Source of the DNA: Akkermansiaceae bacterium
Lineage (GTDB): Bacteria > Verrucomicrobiota > Verrucomicrobiia > Verrucomicrobiales > Akkermansiaceae
Direction of reading: 5' to 3'
DNA length: 32,701 bases
NCBI GenBank assembly: GCA_021202525.1
Contig: JAJQCV010000035.1
Coordinates: forward strand, 1-32,701
Below are positions 1 through 7,177 of this stretch, one piece after another. Position 1 is the first letter of the stretch. Every line of letters starts with the position of its first letter. The notes beneath the pieces were generated by a model. It saw only the letters and a program-made list of their open reading frames with translations, searched no databases and was not told where the DNA came from. The translations under genes were made by a program, and so were the position numbers.

Positions 1-495
1 GTCTTGTATATAACTAAAGAAATGCTATTAGGTAATCCTCCTTGGCCTGAGGAAGAAAAGCATAAATTATTACATCTACTATTGAATATGTTTGATTTTA
101 TAAAGGAGCGTATAGAAATACCTTCTAGTTTTTCTATCGAGAATTTGAATCCCTACGAATTTGAACATAGCTGTGCAGAGGCTTTAAAAGAACTAGGTTT
201 TGAAGCAAGAGCAACCAAAGGTTCAGGAGACCAAGGGGTTGATGTAATTGCAGAGAAGAAAGGATTCAAAGTTGCCATCCAATGCAAGTTATATAGCAAT
301 CCTGTCGGAAATAAGGCCGTACAGGAAGTCATAGCAGGAAAACAATTTTATAACGCTGATATTGGGGCCGTTGTTACGAACGCCTCTTTTACTCCATCAG
401 CTAAACAATTAGCCAGTACGTGCGATATTTTGTTGTTGAATATTGTAGAGTTACATAAATTGGATGAACACGTTGAGCAATTGTCGTCCGTTTAA
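1..495 (+). CDS. Mrr-like restriction endonuclease (type IV family), probably 5'-truncated by the window edge
   Basis: The frame is open to the left edge. A TTG at 4 could start it, but the gene may begin outside the window. The C-terminal two thirds match the Mrr_cat / restriction endonuclease-like fold: a conserved F-E-x-x-C helix near residue 54 (counting from the TTG), then GSGDQGVDVIAE with the catalytic Asp80, and the A-I-Q-C-K strand giving Gln93 and Lys95. Together these make the D-(x)n-QxK metal-binding core of PD-(D/E)xK nucleases. A downstream helix holds another Gln (NKAVQEV). Mrr-family enzymes cut foreign, often methylated, DNA in the cytoplasm. The DNA is AT-rich compared with the core genes to the right, and the gene lies inside the island that ends at the tRNA-Tyr remnant, so it is probably cargo for defence or for stable maintenance. 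The family call is fairly sure; the DNA target is unknown. Confidence 0.7.
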   Translation, partial: VLYITKEMLLGNPPWPEEEKHKLLHLLLNMFDFIKERIEIPSSFSIENLNPYEFEHSCAEALKELGFEARATKGSGDQGVDVIAEKKGFKVAIQCKLYSNPVGNKAVQEVIAGKQFYNADIGAVVTNASFTPSAKQLASTCDILLLNIVELHKLDEHVEQLSSV

Positions 496-517
496 GTGTT
501 ACTAAAAAATCCCTTCT

Positions 518-1192
518 TCATTTCGAGATTCTCAAGGTCCCTTTTGCACCTTTCTCGTGCTGAAGAGAAAGAGTTTTTCGAATTTTCATAACGGTAAAGT
601 TACTTACCTCATGAATTTTCATAACTTTCCGAACAGAAATGCCATCTTTTAGGTCTTTTATGACTTTCGCATATTTGGATAGGAAAGCCTCTTGAGACTC
701 GTGACTCCCTTTCGGGCGACCGCAATGTATACCCTTTGCCTTTGCGGCCTGTATGCCCGAATTAATGCGCTCCAGCATGGTTTCCCGTTCTGTCTCGGCC
801 AAATCAGATAGAATTACAAACACTAGGCTTGCGGCTGGATTCCTTTTCCCGTTTTCGAGAAGTGTTTCCATGTTCTGATTTTGCCAGTAAAGAGAAACCT
901 GTCTCTTTTCTAGTTCTTTGACCACAGAAATTGCTTGATAAGTATTTCGTCCTAGACGAGAAATTTCCGTAACGAGAACTTTTTTGATTTTCCCTTCTTT
1001 GGCTAGGGCTAATAGTCTCTGAACGCCTTTTCTCTCTTCCGATTTTGTAGCCCCAGAAATCTTCTCTTCGATAATCTCCACTACCTGCCAATCTCGTTCT
1101 TCGGCAACTTTGCTCAAATCTCTAATCTGACGTTCATTATTTTGCCCGTTGGTCGAAACTCGAACGAAAAGAGCTACAGGAATTTTCTTCAT
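518..1192 (-). CDS. Serine recombinase / resolvase family protein
   Basis: This 224-residue protein has the N-terminal resolvase/invertase catalytic domain. FVRVSTNGQ carries Arg11 and the nucleophile Ser13, EISRLGRN (residues 76-83) carries the second conserved arginine pair, and a long helix E follows (about 128-155, ETERETMLERINSGIQ). The G-R-P-K-G linker near 158-162 leads to a C-terminal helix-turn-helix (about 183-208). The size and order fit the small resolvase/invertase group (Tn3 resolvase, Hin), not the large serine integrases. Such enzymes cut DNA through a 5'-phosphoserine link to resolve cointegrates or invert segments. The gene is convergent with the Mrr-like gene (22-nt gap) and is AT-rich, so it probably belongs to the island. 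A promoter lies directly upstream, with its predicted start at the ATG. Its target site is not evident; it need not be the enzyme that integrated at the tRNA. Confidence 0.85.
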   Translation of the reverse strand: MKKIPVALFVRVSTNGQNNERQIRDLSKVAEERDWQVVEIIEEKISGATKSEERKGVQRLLALAKEGKIKKVLVTEISRLGRNTYQAISVVKELEKRQVSLYWQNQNMETLLENGKRNPAASLVFVILSDLAETERETMLERINSGIQAAKAKGIHCGRPKGSHESQEAFLSKYAKVIKDLKDGISVRKVMKIHEVSNFTVMKIRKTLSLQHEKGAKGTLRISK

Positions 1193-1499
1193 AAGAATTT
1201 ATAGTAAATAGTATTGAAAAAAGCAATAGATAAAAACAGTACAATAAAAAATCGTTTTCTGCCGCCTCAATCGCCTATTTTTCATCCTCCAAACAGTAAT
1301 TTTTTCTCACGACCTTTTTTCAGTACATTCCACCTAAAAACAGGAAATGCCTTTTAGAGAGGACAGGTGTTTTTCATGGGAAAATGAGTTCTGAATTGTA
1401 TGGATAGCTGGATATAAGAGTGGAGTTTTTGCGGCACTTATGAGCCACTAAGGCATTATGATTCTCATAAAACATTGATAATAGGGAGGCGGACAATAA
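1193..1499. other. AT-rich gene-free end of the island
   Basis: Between the resolvase start and the tRNA remnant I find no credible gene. The stretch holds the resolvase promoter and AT-rich DNA, and ends at the tRNA-Tyr crossover. No 5' acceptor arm (GGGTAGA) that could complete the tRNA is visible here. Confidence 0.5.
1198..1226 (-). promoter_or_regulatory. Sigma70-type promoter of the resolvase gene
   Basis: On the minus strand there is TTGCTT, 17 nt, TATAAA. The -10 box ends 5 nt before the ATG at 1192, so transcription would start at or next to the start codon (leaderless). Confidence 0.55.
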
Positions 1500-1553
1500 C
1501 TGTAAATCTGTTAGCATTCGCTTTCGAAGGTTCGAATCCTTCTCTACCCACCA
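1500..1553 (+). pseudogene. 3' half of a tRNA-Tyr (anticodon GTA); attachment site at the island boundary
   Basis: From the anticodon loop CTGTAAA (1500-1506, anticodon GTA at 1502-1504) to the encoded CCA (1551-1553) this is a proper tRNA. It has the 3' anticodon strand TCTGT, a long variable arm with an AGC/GCT stem as in class II tRNA-Tyr, a T stem GAAGG/CCTTC (1526-1530/1538-1542) around TTCGAAT, the acceptor strand TCTACCC and discriminator A. The 5' half is missing. The bases before the loop (AATAA) do not pair with TCTGT, and no matching GGGTAGA acceptor strand lies upstream. This is what remains when an element integrates at the anticodon loop and supplies a new 3' half at its other end. 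The intact gene should lie to the left of the window. Confidence 0.8.
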
Positions 1554-1568
1554 CTTTTCCTTTCTATG

Positions 1569-1594
1569 GCGCGTTCCTTTGGAACGCGCTTTTT
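1569..1594 (+). terminator. Rho-independent terminator of the tRNA-Tyr locus
   Basis: A perfect 9-bp stem GCGCGTTCC/GGAACGCGC with a TTT loop is followed by TTTTT. It starts 15 nt after the tRNA CCA end, so it is the original tRNA terminator, left on the chromosomal side of the island. Confidence 0.9.
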
Positions 1595-1792
1595 GTCGCC
1601 GTTTTTTGAAGGATTCCATGCGTTTTTCAGGCACTGGAAAAGAGGGACAAGGCGGGAACGTTTTTTGAATGCTTATTTACCGTTGCGAGAAAGTATGCCG
1701 CACGGATGACTCCCTGGGCCTATCGACAAGAAATGGAAGATATGTTAGAGATGGCCTCCTTTATCCGCTGCCACTCTTATTGTTTTTTTAAT

Positions 1793-3658
1793 ATGTTGAC
1801 CACACTGATTATCCTGGGAGTCTCCGCCATTCTGTTTGTCCAGGGGAGGATTCGTTCGGATATTGTCGCCTTGTGTTCCCTGTTGTGCCTGATGGTGTTT
1901 GGGATTCTGGGCCCGGAGCAGGCTCTTTCAGGGTTTTCCAACTCCATCGTTGTGATGATGGTGGGGCTTTTTGTGGTGGGCGGCGCCATTTTCAGGACGG
2001 GGCTTGCCAAAATGATAGGAGGCAGGATCGTGAAGATGGCCGGAAAAAGCGAATTGCGCCTGTTGGTGCTGACGATGCTCGTGACGGCCGGGATAGGCGC
2101 GTTTGTCAGCAATACGGGCACGGTGGCGCTGATGCTGCCCATTCTTGTGAGCCTGGCCGCGGACGGCGGGATTCAGACGCGCCGCCTTCTGATGCCCATG
2201 GCGTTCGCCAGCAGCATGGGGGGCATGCTGACGCTGATCGGCACGCCGCCCAACCTCGTGGTGAACAACCAGCTTCAGGAAGCCGGACTGGAAGGGCTGG
2301 GCTTTTTCTCTTTCACCCCCATCGGCATCGTGTGCATCGTCACGGGCGTTCTGCTCCTGATTCCCCTGAGCAAGAAGTTTCTGGGCGAACGCGGGGAGGA
2401 GCCGCAATACGAGGCCAAGGGGAAGTCCCTGAGCCAGTTGATAGACGAATACCAGATCATCGGCAACCTGTACCGGCTGCGCGTGCTGGAGGATTCCGAG
2501 TTAACGGAGCATCCCCTGCACGACCTGCACATTCCGGACCGCTACCATGTGAACATTGTGGAGGTGCGCCGCAGGCATTCCAGCCGCCATTCCTTCCTGC
2601 AGACGGTCAGCCAGACCATGGCGGGGTCCGATACGCGGGTGAAGAAGGCGGACGTGATTTACGTGATGGGGGAGTTTGAGGACGTGGACCGTTTCGCCCG
2701 GGATTTCGGGGCCGTGATGATTAACCGGAAGACGCCGGAAGATACGGATTCCGTGCTCAGGAGCAAGTTGAAGTTTGATGAAATCGGCATTGCGGAGATG
2801 CTGCTGATGCGCAATTCCGACTTGATCAATACCCCGGTCAAGTCTTCCGGGCTCCGTGCCAAGTACGGCGTCAACATTCTGGCCATCCAGCGGGACAATC
2901 ATTACCTTTTCCACAATTTGAAGGACGTGAAGCTCCAATATGGGGATACGCTTCTCATTCAGGGAACGTGGGCGGACATCGCGCGTCTGAGCGAAAAGAC
3001 GTTTGAATGGGTGGTGGTGGGCCAGCCCCTGGCGGAGGCTTCCAAGGTGACGCTGACGCACAAGGCCCCCCTGGCCGCCGGAATCATGATCCTGATGATC
3101 GTCGCGATGGTGTTCAACTGGGTTCCGGCCGTGGCCGCCGTACTGATTGCCGCCGTGCTCATGGTGTTGTGCGGCTGCCTGCGCAACGTGCAGGAAGCGT
3201 ACAAGACGATCAACTGGGAAAGCATCGTGCTTATTGCGGCCATGCTGCCCATGTCCCTGGCGCTGGAAAAGACGGGGGCGTCGGAAGCCATTTCCCACGG
3301 TCTGGTGGCGGGATTGGGAGGGTTCGGCTCCATGGCCCTGCTGGCCGGCATTTATTTCACGGCATCCCTGCTGACCATGTTCATCAGCAATACGGCTACG
3401 GCGGTGCTTCTGGCGCCCATTGCCGTGCAGTCCGCCGTGAGCATGGGAATCAGCCCTTATCCGCTGCTGCTAGCGGTTTCCGTGGGCACCAGCATGTGTT
3501 TCGCCTCTCCCTTTTCCACGCCTCCCAATGCGCTGGTGATGCCGGTGGGCAAGTACACGTTCATGGATTACGTGAAGGTCGGCGTGCCGCTCCAAGTGAT
3601 CATGGGGCTGGTGATGATCGTCGTGATTCCCCTCTTTTTCCCGTTCGGCAAGGCGTAG
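1793..3658 (+). CDS. SLC13/DASS family permease with central RCK_C (TrkA-C) domains
   Basis: This is a large inner-membrane transporter of the CitMHS/SLC13 type. From the chosen ATG (621 residues) it begins with a membrane helix (MLTTLIILGVSAILFV), then several helices. These include the re-entrant substrate loop with the family signature SNTGTVALMLPI and the following G-T-P-P-N-L motif. A soluble middle part of about 200 residues holds two RCK_C-like halves (DLHIPDRYHVNIVEVRR and AKYGVNILAIQRDNH). The C-terminal half repeats the fold, with SNTATAVLLAPIA and a final S-T-P-P-N motif. Such proteins move dicarboxylates, sulfate or related anions, usually with sodium; the substrate cannot be read here. 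The frame is open back to 1706, with other ATGs at 1706 and 1742. I chose 1793 because similarity to the family starts there, but no clear ribosome-binding site decides it. It is the first core gene after the tRNA terminator. Confidence 0.85.
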   Translation: MLTTLIILGVSAILFVQGRIRSDIVALCSLLCLMVFGILGPEQALSGFSNSIVVMMVGLFVVGGAIFRTGLAKMIGGRIVKMAGKSELRLLVLTMLVTAGIGAFVSNTGTVALMLPILVSLAADGGIQTRRLLMPMAFASSMGGMLTLIGTPPNLVVNNQLQEAGLEGLGFFSFTPIGIVCIVTGVLLLIPLSKKFLGERGEEPQYEAKGKSLSQLIDEYQIIGNLYRLRVLEDSELTEHPLHDLHIPDRYHVNIVEVRRRHSSRHSFLQTVSQTMAGSDTRVKKADVIYVMGEFEDVDRFARDFGAVMINRKTPEDTDSVLRSKLKFDEIGIAEMLLMRNSDLINTPVKSSGLRAKYGVNILAIQRDNHYLFHNLKDVKLQYGDTLLIQGTWADIARLSEKTFEWVVVGQPLAEASKVTLTHKAPLAAGIMILMIVAMVFNWVPAVAAVLIAAVLMVLCGCLRNVQEAYKTINWESIVLIAAMLPMSLALEKTGASEAISHGLVAGLGGFGSMALLAGIYFTASLLTMFISNTATAVLLAPIAVQSAVSMGISPYPLLLAVSVGTSMCFASPFSTPPNALVMPVGKYTFMDYVKVGVPLQVIMGLVMIVVIPLFFPFGKA

Positions 3659-3774
3659 GGTGTGCATGAACAGGGAAGTATGGCAGGGATTTTCCGTTTT
3701 TTGCAAGAAAAAGAGAGACAAGGGCGCAGTCCGGGAGTAGAACAGGAGTAGTTATAAAAACCTTTCATTTTATC

Positions 3775-4014
3775 ATGAAGAAGTATTTGTTTATTGCCGC
3801 TGCCGCCATGTTTGCGCTGCCGTCCATGGCTGCTGAAGACGCCCCCAAGAAGATGACCTCCGCAGAGAAGAAGGCCGCCATGCTGGAAAAGTATGATACC
3901 AACAAGGACGGCAAGCTGGATGCGGAAGAGAAGGCCAAGATGAAGGAAGACCTGAAGAAGCAGAAGGAAGAGGAACGAGAAGCCAAGAAGCACGGCTCCC
4001 GCAAGTCCGACTGA
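3775..4014 (+). CDS. Small secreted EF-hand protein
   Basis: This 79-residue protein has a signal peptide (KK, hydrophobic core, cleavage likely after P-S-M-A-A near residue 20) and one canonical EF-hand loop. Asp41, Asn43, Asp45, Gly46, Leu48, Asp49 and Glu52 sit at the calcium-binding positions of a 12-residue DxNxDGxLDxxE loop. The rest is highly charged Lys/Glu helix (residues 53-79). Small periplasmic EF-hand proteins of this kind bind calcium singly or as dimers. What this one does is unknown. It stands alone between the permease and a lipoprotein gene, and a hairpin follows it. Confidence 0.75.
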   Translation: MKKYLFIAAAAMFALPSMAAEDAPKKMTSAEKKAAMLEKYDTNKDGKLDAEEKAKMKEDLKKQKEEEREAKKHGSRKSD

Positions 4015-4050
4015 TGTTTTTCTCTTTCATTCACGGCGTTCCGTATGAAA

Positions 4051-4075
4051 ACGGCCTGAAACATATTTCAGACCG
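4051..4075 (+). terminator. Hairpin between the EF-hand and lipoprotein genes
   Basis: ACGG-c-CTGAAA / TTTCAG-a-CCGT closes on a CATA loop: ten paired bases with one mismatch. No T-run follows, so it is either a weak terminator for the EF-hand gene or a regulatory site upstream of the lipoprotein gene. Confidence 0.45.
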
Positions 4076-4101
4076 TAGGGGAACCGGGCATTTTTAAGAC
4101 G

Positions 4102-4614
4102 ATGAGATACGGGAAATGGACCAGGTGGTGTACCGCCGGCATGCTGGTTTTACTGGCAGCCTGTACGGCGGAGGAATGGGCGCAGTTTTCCAAGGAAGTG
4201 GAGGAAAACCAGCGCGTTGCTGCCGAGCGCCGCGCCACATACCACAATATCAGCGTCGAGTGCTCCGACTGGGACATGAGGAGTACGGCCATGGCCGGCC
4301 TGTCCGCCAAGGGATTCCGGGTCATCTATCCCGGAGAGGGGAATTACGGGGCCATCGTCACCGTCAACAAGACGGCGGAAGAACATACCCTGGTCCGCAA
4401 GGGTCTTTACTTTTTCTCTACTCCGGGGCCTGACACAAGACCGGGATACAAGACAAAGGTCACGGTCACCGTGCATGATTTGAATGGCAAAAAGCTGGCA
4501 GAATACCAGGGAGAAAGTTCTCCCGGAGAGTCCTACCACCGTTCCGAGGCGGCGCGCTCCGCCTGCCGCAAGGCAATTTCCCAAATGCCTGCCAGCAGCT
4601 CCCTTTATTGGTAA
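4102..4614 (+). CDS. Putative lipoprotein of unknown function
   Basis: This 170-residue protein has a lipoprotein signal peptide: basic N-terminus, hydrophobic stretch 12-20, and lipobox L-A-A-C with the lipidated Cys21. The mature part is a compact alpha/beta domain with strands such as AIVTVNK and KTKVTVTVHDL and a late helix (SEAARSACRKAISQM). The layout recalls small envelope lipoproteins that hold one globular domain outside the inner or outer membrane, but I do not recognise the family. It stands alone between two hairpins and is convergent with the GT10 gene, so the neighbourhood gives no functional hint. Confidence 0.7.
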   Translation: MRYGKWTRWCTAGMLVLLAACTAEEWAQFSKEVEENQRVAAERRATYHNISVECSDWDMRSTAMAGLSAKGFRVIYPGEGNYGAIVTVNKTAEEHTLVRKGLYFFSTPGPDTRPGYKTKVTVTVHDLNGKKLAEYQGESSPGESYHRSEAARSACRKAISQMPASSSLYW

Positions 4615-4641
4615 AGGAGCAAGGCCTTTCGTAAAAGTTAG

Positions 4642-4676
4642 AGCCGGAATCCGGGTTATGCCGGGGTTCCGGTTTT
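4642..4676. terminator. Bidirectional terminator between convergent genes
   Basis: AGCCGGAATCC and its near-complement around GTTATG form a stem of about 13 pairs with one mismatch, followed by TTTT on the plus strand. It serves the lipoprotein gene and overlaps the last codons of the convergent GT10 gene. Confidence 0.6.
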
Positions 4677-5687
4677 ACGTTTTTTGCGGGACCGGATTTT
4701 ATAGGCCAGCGTGTCGATCAATTCCCGGACGGCATTGACCGGGTTTTTCCGCAGGACGTGGCGTCCTTTCAGAACGGCGCCGGGCCGGACGGTTCCCGTT
4801 CCGCGATGGTTGTGGATGACTGCGGCCGTCTGGGCAAACATGTTGTATTTTTCCAGAACCAGGCGGCGTGCTTCCCGGATGGCGGGGAGGCGTTTTTCAT
4901 ATTCGCCGTCGTCCATGGCTTTACGGATGATTTCAAAGGCTTTCCGGGGGTCGTCCATGGGGACGGGGATGAAGCTTTCCGGCGGGAAGCATTCCGTGGC
5001 AAGGGGATCTCCGGCATAGAAGGGGAGGGTCATGGCAACAAAGGCGTCCGCGAGCTTTTCCGTCCAGTGGTGGGGTTCCAGATGGTTTTCCACGCACAGG
5101 TGGTACTTGTAGTCGTCCATGGCGACGGTCTTGTTGTCTATTTCCCGGATGCCGTGCCCGAACCAGTCCAGCTCAGGCAGTTTATCCGCCAGGTAGCGCG
5201 TGAGGTCGTAGCGCATTTTGTGCATCGTGTGCGTGTGCTGCTTGGCGGAGCAGATGGTGGAAAGCATTTTGGTCTTGGGAAATTCCTTTTGATCCAGGAT
5301 TTCCTGCATGGGTTTGATGTACAGCCATTCCAGGCAACCCCGGCCCAGCGTGTGGTTGGGGTGGGGAAGGTCTGTCGGAGAATGCGTGGTCAGCACGGTG
5401 CCGAACTGGTGCGTGTACGCACGGCTGTATATCTTGATGGATGGCGGTTCCACCGTGATCAGGATGGTCTGGTCCGGAGGGCAGAGCAGGGGTTCCGTTT
5501 CATTCCTGATGGTTCCGATGTCGTGCCTGGGGAATTCATCGTACACCAGCACCCAGTCGTAATCCGTCATGGCGGCATCCGTGCAGAACAGGCAGCCGTC
5601 CCACAGCAGGGAGCCAGTCTCGTCGGGAGAGGCCTTGGTGGATTTTCTGATGACCTTGATGCGTATGGGGCTGCTGGAATCCTGCAT
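4656..5687 (-). CDS. Glycosyltransferase family 10 (fucosyltransferase-like)
   Basis: The protein carries the GT10 C-terminal signature. YKYHLCVENHLEPHHWTEKL corresponds to the alpha-1,3-fucosyltransferase motif (F-x-x-x-x-E-N, then T-E-K-L), followed by ADAFVAMTLPFYAGDP, the usual A-x-x-x-G-x-x-P-x-Y-x-G region. GT10 enzymes move fucose from GDP-fucose to GlcNAc or Glc in surface glycans. Here the sugar is not proven, because GT10 also contains more distant bacterial members. The frame runs back to 5804, but a good promoter lies at 5771-5798 inside that extension, so translation should start at the ATG at 5729 or at 5687. I chose 5687 because the first core beta strand (P-I-R-I-K-V-I) follows directly. 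The C-terminus is strongly basic (RSRKKRK), as in membrane-bound fucosyltransferases. It appears to be transcribed alone. Confidence 0.75.
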   Translation of the reverse strand: MQDSSSPIRIKVIRKSTKASPDETGSLLWDGCLFCTDAAMTDYDWVLVYDEFPRHDIGTIRNETEPLLCPPDQTILITVEPPSIKIYSRAYTHQFGTVLTTHSPTDLPHPNHTLGRGCLEWLYIKPMQEILDQKEFPKTKMLSTICSAKQHTHTMHKMRYDLTRYLADKLPELDWFGHGIREIDNKTVAMDDYKYHLCVENHLEPHHWTEKLADAFVAMTLPFYAGDPLATECFPPESFIPVPMDDPRKAFEIIRKAMDDGEYEKRLPAIREARRLVLEKYNMFAQTAAVIHNHRGTGTVRPGAVLKGRHVLRKNPVNAVRELIDTLAYKIRSRKKRKTGTPA

Positions 5688-5770
5688 ATGAAGCTGGTGT
5701 TGAAGAAAAAGGCGGAAAGGGCGCCGCATTTCCGGAATGCGGGAAAGCCGCGGAGTGCCGCCGTGCCCGT

Positions 5771-5798
5771 AGTGTAGGGGGAGCACCTGCCTTGTCAA
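5771..5798 (-). promoter_or_regulatory. Strong sigma70-type promoter of the GT10-like gene
   Basis: Minus strand: TTGACA, 16 nt, TACACT. The expected start near 5764 rules out the longest reading frame of the downstream gene and leaves a 35- to 77-nt leader, depending on the ATG used. Confidence 0.7.
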
Positions 5799-5837
5799 TG
5801 TCAAAGGGCCTGCCGTTTTCTCACGAATGGCGGCAGG

Positions 5838-5984
5838 TCAGTTGGATGCCGTGTTCTCCCATTCCGGGAAAAGCCGGTCAATGACGCTGGTGACCATCTT
5901 CCTGGAACCGCAGGCCATCAGCGCGCGGAAAGTATTTCCCCGAAGAGGTCCCGGCTCTGCCGGGAAAAAGGGGAACAAAAGTCT
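5838..5984 (-). pseudogene. Possible C-terminal remnant of a lost gene
   Basis: A 48-codon minus-strand frame with no start codon at its beginning ends in plausible coding sequence (FRALMACGSRKMV, then DRLFPEWENTASN and TGA). GC-rich codon use resembles that of the neighbouring genes, and the frame is closed upstream by TGA (5985-5987). It lies in the 284-nt gap between two glycosyltransferase genes and may be the tail of a deleted gene. Family not recognised; it could also be chance. Confidence 0.25.
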
Positions 5985-6088
5985 TCAGGAAGATATTTGT
6001 ATATAGGGATGAAGAGGATAAAACGAGAGGGAGGCAGGAAGGAATAAAGGGCCTGTGCGCGGAGTGTCTGCACGGGGCACCGTTTTCC

Positions 6089-7087
6089 TTATTTCCGGCG
6101 CCGGGATTTCAGACTGTGCCACGCCAGCCGGCTCTTGTGGCCGCGTTTCAGAAAACGCTGGTAGTAGGAGATCCAGGTGCCGTTTCCCTTGCGGTGCGCT
6201 TTTTCCGGGAGCCGATCGAAAATCCTGTAGAGTTTTTCCGTCTCCCGGGCCGTTTCTTCCAGAAACAGGGCTTCCTGTTCCGGCGTTTTCCAGGGGCGGG
6301 ACATGATTTCACACCAAAGATCGTCATTTTCATCCACCTTTTTCACATAGGCCACAGCGTGGTCCAGTGTGGGAAACTCATGGCAATTGATGAAGGAAAG
6401 GGTGTTGAATTCTCTGCCGATGTCCGGATTGCCCCAATAAATGGGGATGGTGCCGGCAAGCATGCTGGTGACGATTTTTTCGCTGGTGTAGCCGGGATAC
6501 CAGGCATTTTCAAAGGCAATGGAGAATTTGTACGGTTTTTTCATCTGGATGGATGAAGCGTACCAGTCCCCAGCCCGGTGGCCGTCGCCCGGCGTGTTGT
6601 TGAGATGGCTTCCCAGGGAATTGACGAATTTATAGCCGGAAAGCTTGTGAAACATGGCGTCCCGGTTGGGGTGGGATTTACGGTTGGCGTAAATGAAGTT
6701 GCAGAAGCCGGTTTTGGCGGCGAGAAGGTTTTCCGCATTCAGTCCTTCCTTGGCCCCGTGCACTTCCTGCAGGTGGTGCCGCAGGCTGGGGAGCTTTACG
6801 GTGCGTTCGCTGGAGGGGATGGCGTCCACCCCTATGTAGTAGTCAAACAGCATGAAGTCCGGAGCAATGGCTTCGTGGCAGCCGTACATGATGGTGACAT
6901 GGCCCGGTGAGCGTTCCAGAAAATCGTAAAATGCTTCACGATTGATATAGAACCACGGCGTGGCGACCAGGTAATCGAAGTCGGAATCATTTTCCTCCAC
7001 GTGGTACCGGTCCTGAAGAAGCCGCAGGAAATCTTCCTTTCCGAAGTCCGGAGTGGATTGTAAAAAGGAAATTTTAAGCGTTTTCAT
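6089..7087 (-). CDS. Glycosyltransferase family 10, probable alpha-1,3-fucosyltransferase
   Basis: The 332-residue protein is a clear GT10 enzyme. The acceptor-side N-terminal half includes TGFCNFIYANRKSHPNRDAM (126-145), which resembles the F-C-x-F-x-x-S-N...R segment of Helicobacter FucTs. The GDP-fucose motif is KFSIAFENAWYPGYTSEKI (187-205), followed by AGTIPIYWGNPDI (211-223). The C-terminal tail is rich in Arg/Lys and aromatics, like the membrane-attaching tails of bacterial FucTs. It should transfer fucose from GDP-fucose onto a surface glycan, giving Lewis-type structures if the acceptor is LacNAc-like; the acceptor is not known. It has its own promoter with about a 12-nt leader. It is more canonical than the other GT10 protein of this cluster. 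Confidence 0.9.
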   Translation of the reverse strand: MKTLKISFLQSTPDFGKEDFLRLLQDRYHVEENDSDFDYLVATPWFYINREAFYDFLERSPGHVTIMYGCHEAIAPDFMLFDYYIGVDAIPSSERTVKLPSLRHHLQEVHGAKEGLNAENLLAAKTGFCNFIYANRKSHPNRDAMFHKLSGYKFVNSLGSHLNNTPGDGHRAGDWYASSIQMKKPYKFSIAFENAWYPGYTSEKIVTSMLAGTIPIYWGNPDIGREFNTLSFINCHEFPTLDHAVAYVKKVDENDDLWCEIMSRPWKTPEQEALFLEETARETEKLYRIFDRLPEKAHRKGNGTWISYYQRFLKRGHKSRLAWHSLKSRRRK

Positions 7088-7105
7088 GGAAGGACAGGAC
7101 GAATG

Positions 7106-7133
7106 AGTTTAGAAGGACGCCTTTTCTTGTCAA
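7106..7133 (-). promoter_or_regulatory. Sigma70-type promoter of the fucosyltransferase gene
   Basis: Minus strand: TTGACA, 16 nt, TAAACT. Predicted start is near 7099, about 12 nt before the ATG at 7087, too short a leader for a normal ribosome-binding site. Confidence 0.7.
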
Positions 7134-7177
7134 TTCCAAAGGGATATTCCCGTTTCCACAGGAAATGCAGCGCACGG

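Noticed and set aside
518..1192. The resolvase as the enzyme that inverts 8478-8659
   Set aside because: Possible in principle, but no site shared between the two regions was found, and the gene belongs to a separate island.
1193..1500. CRISPR array or other tandem repeats
   Set aside because: No regularly spaced repeats were seen here or elsewhere in the window; only short AT-rich similarities.
1500..1553. Complete functional tRNA-Tyr
   Set aside because: No 5' acceptor, D arm or 5' anticodon strand is present, and the upstream bases do not pair.
1706..1792. N-terminal extension of the SLC13 permease
   Set aside because: The extra 29 residues are not membrane-like and not family-like. The family start is at the ATG 1793, though this remains unproven.
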